Source: Chloroflexota bacterium (lineage in GTDB: Bacteria; Chloroflexota; Anaerolineae; Aggregatilineales; Phototrophicaceae). Taken from it: a stretch of 39,436 bases of DNA. The position numbers and the translations under genes were made by a program. Shown piece after piece: positions 7,813-15,970 of this stretch. Within the stretch, counting starts at the first letter, position 1; every line of letters starts with the position of its first letter. Location: contig JAPOSR010000025.1 in assembly GCA_026709625.1 (NCBI GenBank), forward strand, positions 1 to 39,436. The letters are read 5' to 3'. A model generated the notes under the pieces. The model did no database searches, was not told where the DNA came from, and saw only the letters and a program-made list of their open reading frames with translations.

Positions 7813-8227
7813 GTGGTTGGCGCTGATGCTGCGCGTCTGCCTGGCGCTGGGCTGGACGGCGCTGCTCTGCCTGCTGCTGCTCCAGCCCGGAGCCGACCCG
7901 CTGCTTGATCTCGGCATCCCCGAAGGCGAACAGACCCTATGGCGCGAGTTGGCGTTCGGCGCGGTGCATTTGACCGCCTTCGCCTTCACTTGCAGCCTGT
8001 GGTCATGGGCGCTTGTGGCGCGCTTCAGCCCGCAAAGCAGTGTGCTCGCAGCAGCGATGATTTCGCTCGCGCTGGGCTGCCTCACCGAACTGGCGCAAGC
8101 CTATACGCCCGACCGCCATGCGTCTTGGCTGGATATCGGCGCGAATATCGCCGGCAGCTTGATGGCCGCGCGCGTGCTTTGGCGGACAAGCCTTGGCAGG
8201 GACGAGGCGATAAGTCGCCCACGCTAG
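7805..8227 (+). CDS. VanZ-like small integral membrane protein
   Basis: The frame encodes 140 aa from ATG 7805, overlapping the end of the RdhA-like gene by 8 bp (an alternative ATG at 7760 lies deeper inside that gene). Four hydrophobic segments are seen, at about residues 7-24, 45-65, 75-95 and 108-125. The C-terminal signature LGCLTELAQAYTPDRHAS followed by WLDIGANIAGS matches the VanZ family (PF04892), which has E..Q...R.....D...N..G. The molecular function of VanZ-like proteins is generally unclear. In organohalide respirers RdhA is followed by a small membrane anchor (RdhB). This protein is not RdhB-like in sequence, but the coupling to an RdhA-like gene is notable. Its stop overlaps the convergent GNAT gene by 4 bp. 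Confidence 0.75.
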   Translation: MPKWLALMLRVCLALGWTALLCLLLLQPGADPLLDLGIPEGEQTLWRELAFGAVHLTAFAFTCSLWSWALVARFSPQSSVLAAAMISLALGCLTELAQAYTPDRHASWLDIGANIAGSLMAARVLWRTSLGRDEAISRPR

Positions 8228-8853
8228 ACAGCGCGATAGGCCGGGTTGCGCCATACAATCAGCGTCGCCCAGTTGTCGCTGGCTTCGTCCTCGATATAGT
8301 CGCGCAGCAGCCCGCGCACGACGAAACCGCGCCCCAGCTGGAATGACAACGTGCTGTCGCGCAGTTGTCCCTGCCTCACCTTGTCGACATACTCTTGCGG
8401 GCTCATGGCGCGTTTGTGCGCCGCAAAGCCAGGAATCAAGCCGCCCGCCACGATGCCGCGCCGGTTGAGCCGCTGGACGATGTCTTTGCGCGCCGCATAC
8501 AGCCGCGAGCCAACGCCGCGCCGCCGATAATCAGGATGCACGCTGATGTCACCGCCATAATACCAATCGCCCGCCGGGTCGTGATGACTGTACCAGCCGC
8601 CGGCGATGATCTCCTGGAAGTTGTGCTGGGCGTCGTCAAAGTCGAAATCGGTCAAAAAGCCAGAGCCCAAGCCGATGACCCGCTCGCCCGCCAGCGCGAC
8701 AAAATTGCCCTCGGGAAAGAGCCGGCAATGCCTGCGAAAATGCCGCTCATTCATCAATTCGCTTTCTGCAAGCGTAGGGAAGCAATCCCGCTGCAGCTGG
8801 GCGAGGGCAACGGCATGATGCGGCTGGATGGTCTCGATGCGGATGGCGCGCAT
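8224..8853 (-). CDS. GNAT-family N-acetyltransferase (paralogue 3)
   Basis: The frame encodes 209 aa from ATG 8853 (MRAIRIETIQPHHAVALAQL). An upstream ATG at 8895 adds only 14 atypical residues. The GNAT motif A is GDISVHPDYRRRGVGSRLYA (R-R-R-G-V-G-S), preceded by PAGDWYYG. The later MSPQEYVDKVRQGQLRDSTL and LIVWRNP align with the equivalent parts of the two GNATs at 693 and 1435, so all three belong to one subfamily. The acceptor substrate is unknown. The gene is convergent with the VanZ-like gene, with a 4-bp overlap of the stop codons. Confidence 0.85.
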   Translation of the reverse strand: MRAIRIETIQPHHAVALAQLQRDCFPTLAESELMNERHFRRHCRLFPEGNFVALAGERVIGLGSGFLTDFDFDDAQHNFQEIIAGGWYSHHDPAGDWYYGGDISVHPDYRRRGVGSRLYAARKDIVQRLNRRGIVAGGLIPGFAAHKRAMSPQEYVDKVRQGQLRDSTLSFQLGRGFVVRGLLRDYIEDEASDNWATLIVWRNPAYRAV

Positions 8854-8897
8854 AGCTGGCTTTAAGCCCCGGCACTGGCATGGCAACGCAGCCATTA

Positions 8898-8926
8898 TTG
8901 CCCACCCCAGCCCCAGACTCTATAAT
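8898..8926 (+). promoter_or_regulatory. Candidate promoter of pdxS
   Basis: A consensus -10 TATAAT (8921-8926) lies 17 bp after TTGCCC (8898-8903). The predicted transcript start is about 75 nt upstream of the pdxS ATG. This is the only plausible strong promoter in the 153-bp gap. Confidence 0.45.
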
Positions 8927-9006
8927 TGGACTGCAATGGACAGAACTGGTTTGACTAGCGTATAGTAGCATGGAAGCCAGCGCGAGAATAGAAGTGAGGT
9001 GAGGAC

Positions 9007-9912
9007 ATGGCGACCAATGGTCAGCAACCGAATCCAAATGCGACCGGCACAGACAAAGTGAAGCGCGGCTTGGCACAGATGCTCAAGGGTGGCGTGATTA
9101 TGGATGTGGTCACCCCCGAGCAAGCCAAAGTCGCCGAAGATGCCGGGGCGGCGGCGGTCATGGCGCTGGAGCGAGTGCCCGCCGATATCCGTGTGCAGGG
9201 CGGCGTGGCGCGCATGAGCGACCCCGACATGATCGAAGGCATCATCAACGCCGTGTCTATCCCTGTCATGGCAAAAGCGCGCATCGGACACTTTGTCGAG
9301 GCGCAGATCCTTGAGGCGCTGGGCGTCGACTATATCGACGAGAGTGAAGTGCTGACTCCCGCCGATGAAGAGCATCACATCAACAAGTGGCGTTTTTCTG
9401 TGCCATTCGTATGCGGCTGCCGCAACTTGGGCGAGGCGCTGCGCCGCATCAACGAGGGCGCGGCTATGATGCGCACCAAAGGCGAGGCTGGCACCGGCGA
9501 TGTCGTCGAAGCCGTCCGCCACGCCCGCGCTGTCAATGGCGAAATCCGCCGCATCAGCTGCATGGACGAAAACGAGCTCTATACCTACGCCAAAGAGATT
9601 CGCGCGCCCTACAGCTTGGTCAAAGAGACAGCTATGCTGGGGCGGCTGCCGGTGGTCAACTTCGCCGCTGGTGGCGTGGCCACGCCCGCCGATGCCGCGC
9701 TGATGATGCAGCTAGGCGTGGACGGCGTCTTCGTGGGCAGCGGCATCTTCAAAAGCGGCAACCCGGCTCAACGCGCCAAAGCCATCGTCAAAGCGGTCAC
9801 GCACTTCCAAGACGCGCAGATCCTGGCGGATGTCAGCCGCAACCTGGGCGAAGCGATGGTCGGCATCAATGTGACGCCGGATGAGGTGATCTTGGGCAAG
9901 CGTGGCTGGTAA
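9007..9912 (+). CDS. pdxS: Pyridoxal 5'-phosphate synthase, lyase subunit PdxS
   Basis: The 301-aa protein is almost textbook Pdx[40 protein letters not shown] with [59 protein letters not shown] and GSGIFKS. It makes PLP from ribose 5-phosphate, glyceraldehyde 3-phosphate and ammonia, the last supplied by the glutaminase PdxT. No pdxT is visible nearby, so the partner must be elsewhere. The catalytic lysines lie in MAKARIG and the later VKET segments. ATG 9007 follows GTGAGGTGAGGAC. Several PLP enzymes lie downstream (D-threonine-aldolase-like, aminotransferase, PatB). Confidence 0.97.
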   Translation: MATNGQQPNPNATGTDKVKRGLAQMLKGGVIMDVVTPEQAKVAEDAGAAAVMALERVPADIRVQGGVARMSDPDMIEGIINAVSIPVMAKARIGHFVEAQILEALGVDYIDESEVLTPADEEHHINKWRFSVPFVCGCRNLGEALRRINEGAAMMRTKGEAGTGDVVEAVRHARAVNGEIRRISCMDENELYTYAKEIRAPYSLVKETAMLGRLPVVNFAAGGVATPADAALMMQLGVDGVFVGSGIFKSGNPAQRAKAIVKAVTHFQDAQILADVSRNLGEAMVGINVTPDEVILGKRGW

Positions 9913-9919
9913 ACGGCCG

Positions 9920-10020
9920 CGCCCCCCCATCCCCCCGAACGAGAGAAGAGGGGCTTGTCAAGCGACTATGGCGCATTAAAGCCCCTCCCGCATTTTTTGG
10001 GGAGGGGCTTGGGCGGGGAG
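9920..10020. repeat. C-rich palindromic repeat, decayed copy C, with a strong hairpin
   Basis: The core resembles copy A read backwards: CCCCCCATCCCCC, GAACGAGAGAAG.GGGG, then GCCCCTCCC (9981-9989), a 10-nt loop and GGGAGGGGC (10000-10008), which form a perfect 9-bp stem. The terminal inverted repeats seen in copies A and D are absent. It follows the pdxS stop by a few bases and could act as a transcript-end structure, although no clear T-run follows. The rest of the 230-bp gap (10021-10142) holds the inverted GCCAAACAGCC motif and the ribosome-binding site of the next gene. Confidence 0.6.
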
Positions 10021-10128
10021 GCGAAATGGTCATAGCAGAAGCGCATAACTTGCTTGGCTCTGCTTCTGTGACAGCAGGCTTGCGCGCGTTTTGCCTTCTG
10101 CCAAACAGCCGGCGGCGCGGGTAGAAAG

Positions 10129-10134
10129 AAGGAG
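10129..10134 (+). promoter_or_regulatory. Ribosome-binding site that decides the start of the aldolase-like gene
   Basis: AAGGAG (10129-10134) lies 8 nt before ATG 10143 but only 2 nt before the in-frame GTG at 10137, so ATG 10143 is the likely start. Confidence 0.7.
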
Positions 10135-10142
10135 CTGTGCCT

Positions 10143-11195
10143 ATGCAAGGCGAGCCCATCGATACGCTGGAAACGCCGAGCGTGCTCATCGACATGGACA
10201 TCATGGAGCGCAATATCGCGCAGATGCAGGCTCGCTGCGACCAGTTGGGCTTGGCTTTTCGCCCGCACATTAAAACGCACAAGATTCCCGATATCGCGCG
10301 TCGGCAGCTGGCGGCTGGGGCGGTCGGCATCGCCTGCCAAAAGGTCAGCGAGGCAGAGGTCTTCGCCGCGGCCGGCTTCCGCGATATCCAGATCCCCTAC
10401 AATATCGTGGGCGCGCGGAAAACGAAGCGCCTGGCGGAATTGGCGCGGACTGCCGATATCAGCGTGACGGTCGACAGCCGCGCCGTGGTCGATGGCATCG
10501 CCGCAGCGGCGCAGAAAGCCGGGGCGCATATCAAGGCGCTGGTTGAGCTGGTCTCGCTGGGCAAGCGCACGGGCGCCACGCCGGTCGACGCGCTGACGCT
10601 CGCGCAGCAGATCTCCGCTACAGCCAATCTGGGCTTCGCGGGCTTGATGATCTACCCGTCCAATGCCGCCATCCGCCCGCGCCTGCTGGAAACATTGGAG
10701 CGGCTGGCAGCGGCTGGCATCCCCGCCACGATCATCAGCGGCGGTGGCAGCGGAGCGGTCCGCGAGGCGCATCTGCTGCCCGAGCTGACCGAAATGCGCG
10801 TCGGCACTTATGTGTTTTATGACTGGAACAGCGTCAGCCAAGGCTATACGACATTTGAACATTGCGCCATGCGCGTGCGAGCCACAATCGTCAGCGCCAA
10901 CGAAGCCAGCCGCGTTATCCTGGATGCCGGCAGCAAGGCGATTCATTCAGAAACAGTCGGCGGGCTTTTTGGCTACCTAGAAGAGTTTCCTGATGCGCGC
11001 TTGCACCAGGTCAACGAAGAGCATGGCTATGTCGATTTCAGCGCCTGCGCGACCAAACCCGCTGTGGGCGATATCCTGCATATCATTCCCGTCCACGCCT
11101 GTGTCGTGAGCAATCTGCACAATCGGCTCTATGGCGTGCGCGGCGGCATGATTGAGCAAGTGTGGGATGTGGCCGCGCGGGGGTTGGTCTGGTGA
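10143..11195 (+). CDS. D-threonine aldolase / D-serine dehydratase-like PLP enzyme
   Basis: The protein is 350 aa. The N-terminal alanine-racemase-like PLP barrel starts TPSVLIDMDIMERNIAQMQA and contains RPHIKTHK (about residues 40-47), with the presumed PLP lysine at K44. ACQKVSEAEVF and SGGGSGAVREA (phosphate loop) follow. The C-terminal beta domain has EEHGYVDF and IPVHACVVSNLHNRLYGVRG, where H and C match the metal-binding pair of the D-serine dehydratase-like domain (PF14031). Family members cleave D-threonine to glycine and acetaldehyde or dehydrate D-serine or D-hydroxyaspartate. Which reaction applies here cannot be told. It is followed 25 bp later by a dipeptidase that may release D-residue substrates. 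Confidence 0.88.
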   Translation: MQGEPIDTLETPSVLIDMDIMERNIAQMQARCDQLGLAFRPHIKTHKIPDIARRQLAAGAVGIACQKVSEAEVFAAAGFRDIQIPYNIVGARKTKRLAELARTADISVTVDSRAVVDGIAAAAQKAGAHIKALVELVSLGKRTGATPVDALTLAQQISATANLGFAGLMIYPSNAAIRPRLLETLERLAAAGIPATIISGGGSGAVREAHLLPELTEMRVGTYVFYDWNSVSQGYTTFEHCAMRVRATIVSANEASRVILDAGSKAIHSETVGGLFGYLEEFPDARLHQVNEEHGYVDFSACATKPAVGDILHIIPVHACVVSNLHNRLYGVRGGMIEQVWDVAARGLVW

Positions 11196-11220
11196 AACCC
11201 GGGAAAACCGGGGGGATTCT

Positions 11221-12297
11221 ATGCTGATTGTAGATGGTCACCTCGATCTGTCTTGGAATGCGCTGCAGTGGAATCGCGATCTGCGGCAATCGGCTTATAC
11301 CATCCGCGCCAACGAAGCTGGCCTGCCGGGCAAGGGGCGCGCCGCGAACACAGTGGCGTTGCCAGAGATGCGGCGTGGGCGGGTCGGGCTGTGTTTTGCG
11401 ACATTATTGGCGCGTTCGACGAGCCGCAAGGTCGCGCACCTAGATTTTGAATCGCAGGCGCAAGCATATGGAATAGCGCAGGGGCAGCTGGCGTATTACC
11501 GCGGGCTGGAGCTCGCTGGACATGCGCGCATCATTGAAAACGCCGCGAGCCTGCGCGCGCATATTGCCGAATGGGATGCCTGGGAAGCAGCGGGCGCAGA
11601 CCAAGCCACAGCGCCGCCATTGGGCTTTGTCATCGCTATGGAAGGCGCAGACCCGATCCGCAAGCCAGACCAGTTGGCGGCTTGGCGCGAGGCCGGCCTG
11701 CGGCTGTTGGGACCGACGCACTACGGTCCAGGCCGGTATGCTGGCGGCACTGGCACTGAACTCGGACTGACCGAGCTGGGCGCGCCTTTGCTGCGCGAGA
11801 TGACGCGCCTGGGCATCCTGCTGGACATGACGCACCTGAGCGACCAGGCATTTTGGGAAGCCGCGAAACGCTATGAAGGCCCGCTGCTGGCCAGCCACAA
11901 CAATTGCCGGGCGCTAGCGCCTCATCAGCGGCAATTCAGCGATGAGCAGCTACAGTTCATCATCGGGCGCGGTGGCGTGGTCGGCGCGGCTTTTGATGTG
12001 TGGATGCTGCAGCCGGGCTTCACGCGCGGCGAAAGCAATCAAACTGTCGTCATCGACACAGTGATTGATCACATCGACCATATCTGCCAACTGGCGGGCA
12101 ACAGCAAACATGCCGCGATTGGCAGCGATCTGGACGGCGGCTTCGGACGCGAGCAATCTCCCTGCGATCTGGACACCATCGCCGACTTCCAACGGCTGCC
12201 GGGCAAATTGGCTGAGCGCGGATACACAGCGGACGATATCGCGGATATATTGCACGGTAATTGGCTGCGCCTGCTCTTTGCGGCTTGGGATGATTAA
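11221..12297 (+). CDS. Membrane-dipeptidase-like Zn hydrolase (peptidase M19)
   Basis: The frame encodes 358 aa from ATG 11221, which is preceded by GGGGGGA. It is an amidohydrolase-fold M19 protein (PF01244). Metal ligands are visible in VDGHLDL (H-x-D near residues 7-9), in AMEGADP (bridging Glu), and in histidines of LDMTHLSD and LASHNNCRAL. GSDLDGGFG carries the catalytic Asp region. Renal-dipeptidase relatives cleave dipeptides, often with a C-terminal D-residue. No signal peptide is present, so it is probably cytoplasmic. Pairing with a D-amino-acid-type PLP enzyme suggests L,D-dipeptide or D-amino acid catabolism (inference). An alternative longer frame from GTG 11152 overlaps the previous gene and is disfavoured. 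Its stop overlaps the convergent aminotransferase by 4 bp. Confidence 0.88.
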   Translation: MLIVDGHLDLSWNALQWNRDLRQSAYTIRANEAGLPGKGRAANTVALPEMRRGRVGLCFATLLARSTSRKVAHLDFESQAQAYGIAQGQLAYYRGLELAGHARIIENAASLRAHIAEWDAWEAAGADQATAPPLGFVIAMEGADPIRKPDQLAAWREAGLRLLGPTHYGPGRYAGGTGTELGLTELGAPLLREMTRLGILLDMTHLSDQAFWEAAKRYEGPLLASHNNCRALAPHQRQFSDEQLQFIIGRGGVVGAAFDVWMLQPGFTRGESNQTVVIDTVIDHIDHICQLAGNSKHAAIGSDLDGGFGREQSPCDLDTIADFQRLPGKLAERGYTADDIADILHGNWLRLLFAAWDD

Positions 12298-13448
12298 CGC
12301 AGCAGCGGCCGCATCTGTTCCAGCGCGCGTTCCAACACGGGCAATTCCGCGGCATAGCACAGGCGCAGGTAGCCTTCGCCCTGTGGTCCAAAAGCCGCGC
12401 CGGGTGCCAAGCCGACGCCGCATTCGAGCAGCAGCCGCCGCGCGAAGCCATAGCTGTCCGACACGCCATCTACAGCGAAAAACACATAAAACGTGCCGTT
12501 GGGCAATGGGCAAACGACGCGGGGCAACCCGGCAAATGCCTCTGCCACCAGGTCATGCGCGGCGCGATAACGCAGCAGCGACTCGCGCAGAAACGGCTCG
12601 CCATCGCGCAGGGCGGCGATCCCGGCGATCTGCGTGGGCGCGAATACGCACGAGAAGCTGAACTCGGAGACCATCTCCAGCGTCTTTATCAAAGAGCGGG
12701 GGGCAGTCAGCCAGCCCAATCGCCAGCCTGTCATCGCCCAGGATTTGGAAAAGCTGTTGACGATCAAGTATTTGTCGTCTTCGTTGACTTTGTCAGCAAA
12801 GCTGGGCGCAACCGCCCGGTCATAGATGATGCGCGCATAGACTTCATCGGCGATCAGCCAGATGTCCCGTTCGCGGCAAAAGTCGAGGATACGCTGCTGT
12901 TCGGCATCCTCCAGCATCCAGCCGGTCGGGTTGTTGGGCGAGTTAAGCAGCAGGGCGCTGGTGTTGGGCTGCGCGGCTGCAAAGAGCTCATCCAGATCAA
13001 GCCGCCAGGCGTTGTCGCGCGGGCGCAACGAGACGCGAATCACCTGCGCGCCCAGGATCTCGGCGGCGGCTGGCAGGTTGGGCCAAACCGGCGAGGGCAG
13101 GAGCACAGTGTCTCCACCAGCCACGACGCACTGCAAAGCCAGCGACAGCGCCGTCATGCCCGAGGGAGTTACGCCGATATTGTCAGCGGTCAAGCGCAGA
13201 CCATAGAGGTCGTTCATATAATTGGCGAGCGCCTCTCGCAGCGGCGGGATGCCCAGGTTGGGCTGGTAGAAGGTCTGTCCGGCGTCGATGGCGTCTTTGG
13301 CGGCCGCGCGAATAAAAGCGGGCGTCGGCTGGTCGGGCTCGCCAAACCATAGCGGGATGACATCAGCGCGATGCATGGCGGCATTCGCCAATTTGCGGAT
13401 CAAACTCGGCTGCAGCGTCTGCGCTGTCGGTCGATTGGGACGCGCCAT
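12294..13448 (-). CDS. Class I/II pyridoxal-phosphate aminotransferase
   Basis: The frame encodes 384 aa from ATG 13448 (MARPNRPTAQTLQPSLIRKL). Fold-type I aminotransferase motifs are present: WFGEPDQPTPAFI at the N-terminus, GVTPSGMTALSLAL (phosphate-binding turn), LLNSPNNPTGWML, WLIADEVYARIIYD and VNSFSKSWAMTGWRLGW with the PLP-binding lysine. The closest characterised classes are aspartate/alanine-type aminotransferases of subgroup I, and the amino acid specificity is not evident. It is the last gene of the minus-strand sugar-transport operon, 5 bp after the permease. The open frame extends upstream to 14522, but that extension is a shadow of the permease and lacks homology. Confidence 0.93.
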   Translation of the reverse strand: MARPNRPTAQTLQPSLIRKLANAAMHRADVIPLWFGEPDQPTPAFIRAAAKDAIDAGQTFYQPNLGIPPLREALANYMNDLYGLRLTADNIGVTPSGMTALSLALQCVVAGGDTVLLPSPVWPNLPAAAEILGAQVIRVSLRPRDNAWRLDLDELFAAAQPNTSALLLNSPNNPTGWMLEDAEQQRILDFCRERDIWLIADEVYARIIYDRAVAPSFADKVNEDDKYLIVNSFSKSWAMTGWRLGWLTAPRSLIKTLEMVSEFSFSCVFAPTQIAGIAALRDGEPFLRESLLRYRAAHDLVAEAFAGLPRVVCPLPNGTFYVFFAVDGVSDSYGFARRLLLECGVGLAPGAAFGPQGEGYLRLCYAAELPVLERALEQMRPLLR

Positions 13449-13453
13449 CGCTG

Positions 13454-14428
13454 TCAATCGCCTTCCTGCTTGTAGAGCGCCACAGCCGCCACGATGATGA
13501 GGCCCTGGATCAGCCCCTGAATGAATTGACTCACGCCCAGCATCACCAACAGGTTGGCGGTGATGCCCAGCAGCAGCACGCCGCCCAAGGTGCCCAGCAC
13601 ACTGGCGCGCCCGCCAAAGAGGCTGGTGCCGCCGATGATGACCGCCGTGATGGCTTGCAGCTCGATGCCATCGCCAATCGCCGGGTCGCCGACGCCCATG
13701 CGCGACAGCCACAGCAAACCAGTAAGCGCCGCTGTCAGGCTGCAAATGACATACACGCCATAGCGCGTCCGCTTGATCGGCACGCCCGACAGCCGCGCCA
13801 CCTCGACACTGCCGCCCACCGCCACCAGATGCTTGCCAAACACCGTATAGCGCAGCAGCAGCATGGTCAAGAGCGCCAGCGCAAAGAACATCAGCGCGAT
13901 AACCGGCAGCGGACCCACCGTTTGCACATAAAACATCATGACTTCGCGGCTGGCTTTGCCAACTGGCGATGACGAAATCGTCAGCCCGATGCCTTTCAAG
14001 ATCACCAGCGACGCCAAGGTGACGATAAACGGCGCGATGCGCAGTTCGTTGATGAGAAAGCCATGAATCAGCCCGACCAGCGCGCCCAGCGCCAACGTCG
14101 CCAGGATAGCCGGCACAACATTGGCGCTTTCGCCATTCATCACAATGGCGGAAACGAGGATAGACACCTTGACCAGCGAGCCAACCGACAAGTCGATGCC
14201 CGCTGTCAGAATGACCAGCATCTGCCCCAGCGCGACAATGCCCAGAAATGCCGATTGACGCGCCACATTGGCCAGGTTGCGCTCGGTTAAAAAACGTTCG
14301 GATTGCGTCGCGCCGATAGCAACCAGCAGTAATATGAAGGCATAGACCATGATGACATGCCCGTTGCGCCGCAGGAAGCGAGCGCGCGCTTGTGGCTGCC
14401 CGCTCATGATGCCACCCAGCCCATTCAT
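13454..14428 (-). CDS. Sugar ABC transporter permease, RbsC/XylH type
   Basis: This is a 324-aa multi-spanning permease (PF02653). Family signatures are GQMLVILTAGIDLSVGSLV, GLIHGFLINELRIAPFIVTL, AVGGSVEVARLSGVPIKRTR and GGTSLFGGRASVLGTLGGVL. Together with the other permease (17255-18211) it would form the channel of a ribose/galactose-type importer. Its ATG overlaps the stop of the ATPase gene in an ATGA arrangement. A nearby internal ATG (MSGQPQARAR, residue 8) is an alternative start. The sugar is unknown. The operon also carries an aminotransferase and a PNPOx-like gene but no kinase or isomerase. Confidence 0.93.
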   Translation of the reverse strand: MNGLGGIMSGQPQARARFLRRNGHVIMVYAFILLLVAIGATQSERFLTERNLANVARQSAFLGIVALGQMLVILTAGIDLSVGSLVKVSILVSAIVMNGESANVVPAILATLALGALVGLIHGFLINELRIAPFIVTLASLVILKGIGLTISSSPVGKASREVMMFYVQTVGPLPVIALMFFALALLTMLLLRYTVFGKHLVAVGGSVEVARLSGVPIKRTRYGVYVICSLTAALTGLLWLSRMGVGDPAIGDGIELQAITAVIIGGTSLFGGRASVLGTLGGVLLLGITANLLVMLGVSQFIQGLIQGLIIVAAVALYKQEGD

Positions 14429-15933
14429 GCCGATTGCGCCTCTGCGCCGCCCAGGGTCGCCAGCTTGATAATTCGCTCTTCATCGACAGCTTCGCCCGCC
14501 AGCTCGCCAGCCACCCGACCACCGTTCATGACCAGGATGCGGTCGCTCATGCCGATAATCTCGGGCAATTCGGACGAAATCATGATGATGGCGAGGCCGC
14601 GGTCGTTGAGCTGGCGCATCAACTTGTAGATTTCGAACTTTGCGCCGACATCGACGCCGCGCGTGGGCTCGTCCAGGATGATGACAGCTGGCGCGGTTTC
14701 CAGCCACTTCGCCAGCACGACCTTCTGCTGATTGCCACCGCTGAGGGTTTGCGTCTCTTGCTCTGGCGAAGTCATGACGATGGACAACCGTTGCCGCGCG
14801 GCAGACACGACCTTGTCTTCTTGGCCGCGGCGCAAGATGCCCAGCCGGCTGATGCGCGACAGGATAGAAATCGTTATGTTGTTGCGCACAGACAGCGCGG
14901 TAAACAGACCCTGCGACTTGCGGTCTTCGGGCACCAACGCGACCCCGGCGCGAATGGCTTGCGAGGGCGTCTGCCACTGCAGCGACTTGCCCGCCAGCCG
15001 CACTTCGCCACGCGTCAAGGGGTCGGCGCCAAACAGCGCGCGCGCCAATTCTGTGCGTCCGCTGCCCACCATGCCAGCGATGCCCAAGATCTCGCCGGCA
15101 TGCAGCCGCAAACTGACGCCGTCGAGGATGGTGTCGGTCGCGATATCTTCAGCAGCCAGCACCAAATCGCCTTGTTCGTGGTCGGTCTGCGGAAAGACCT
15201 CGTCCAGCGAGCGCCCGACCATCGACCTGACCAGCGTGTGGCGGTCCAATTGTCCGATCGGGCGGCTGTCGACCACTTCGCCATCTTTCAGCACAGTGAC
15301 TTCATCGGCGATGCGAAACACTTCTTCCAGCCGATGCGAAATATAGACGATGGTCACCCCCTGCGCTTTCAAGGCGGCGATGATGTCAAAGAGCTGGTCG
15401 AGCTCGCTGCCAGCCAAGATCGCCGAAGGCTCGTCCATGACGATCAAGTCGGCGTCTTGCGAAAGCGCCTTGGCGATTTCCACCAACTGCTGTTGGGCGA
15501 TTGTCAGCTCGCCCACCGGCAAGCGGGTATCCAGCGCCACGCCGAGTCGCGACAGCAATTCCTGAGAGCGGGCATGCAACTGCCCGAGGTCGAGGATGCC
15601 TATAGCATTGCGTGGCTCGCGGCCCAAGAAGATATTTTCCGCGGCGGACATCTGTGGCACCAGCGCCAATTCTTGATAGATGATGCTGATGCCACTGGCG
15701 ATGATTTCGCCGGTCGAGGCGGCATGACGAGGCCGTCCCTTGTAGATGATCGCGCCGGCATCGGCTTTGTATGCGCCAGCCAGGATCTTCATCAGGGTGG
15801 ATTTGCCAGCGCCATTTTCGCCAACCAGTCCATAGACCAAGCCCGCTTGGCAGCGAAAAGACACATCGCGCAGCGCCCGCACGCCAGCGAAGGACTTAGA
15901 AATGCCGCGCATCTCCAGAATGGGTTCGCTCAT
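14425..15933 (-). CDS. Sugar ABC transporter ATP-binding protein with two ABC domains, RbsA/MglA type
   Basis: The 502-aa protein carries two tandem nucleotide-binding domains. Domain 1 has Walker A GENGAGKST (residues 38-46), signature LTIAQQQLVEIAKALS and Walker B LIVMDEPSA. Domain 2 has the degenerate Walker A GMVGSGRTE (Arg in place of Lys, normal for this family), signature LSGGNQQKVVLAKWL and Walker B VIILDEPTRGVDVG. It energises uptake by the two RbsC-type permeases. It lies 37 bp after the binding-protein gene and overlaps the next permease by 4 bp. Confidence 0.95.
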   Translation of the reverse strand: MSEPILEMRGISKSFAGVRALRDVSFRCQAGLVYGLVGENGAGKSTLMKILAGAYKADAGAIIYKGRPRHAASTGEIIASGISIIYQELALVPQMSAAENIFLGREPRNAIGILDLGQLHARSQELLSRLGVALDTRLPVGELTIAQQQLVEIAKALSQDADLIVMDEPSAILAGSELDQLFDIIAALKAQGVTIVYISHRLEEVFRIADEVTVLKDGEVVDSRPIGQLDRHTLVRSMVGRSLDEVFPQTDHEQGDLVLAAEDIATDTILDGVSLRLHAGEILGIAGMVGSGRTELARALFGADPLTRGEVRLAGKSLQWQTPSQAIRAGVALVPEDRKSQGLFTALSVRNNITISILSRISRLGILRRGQEDKVVSAARQRLSIVMTSPEQETQTLSGGNQQKVVLAKWLETAPAVIILDEPTRGVDVGAKFEIYKLMRQLNDRGLAIIMISSELPEIIGMSDRILVMNGGRVAGELAGEAVDEERIIKLATLGGAEAQSA

Positions 15934-15970
15934 ACACCCCGCCGGCGCGTCGCTTTAGCGGACGGTCGCG

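Noticed and set aside
13449..14522. 1-kb extension of the aminotransferase frame on the minus strand
   Set aside because: It is open only because of GC-rich codon bias in another frame of the permease and ATPase genes. It shows no recognisable domain.
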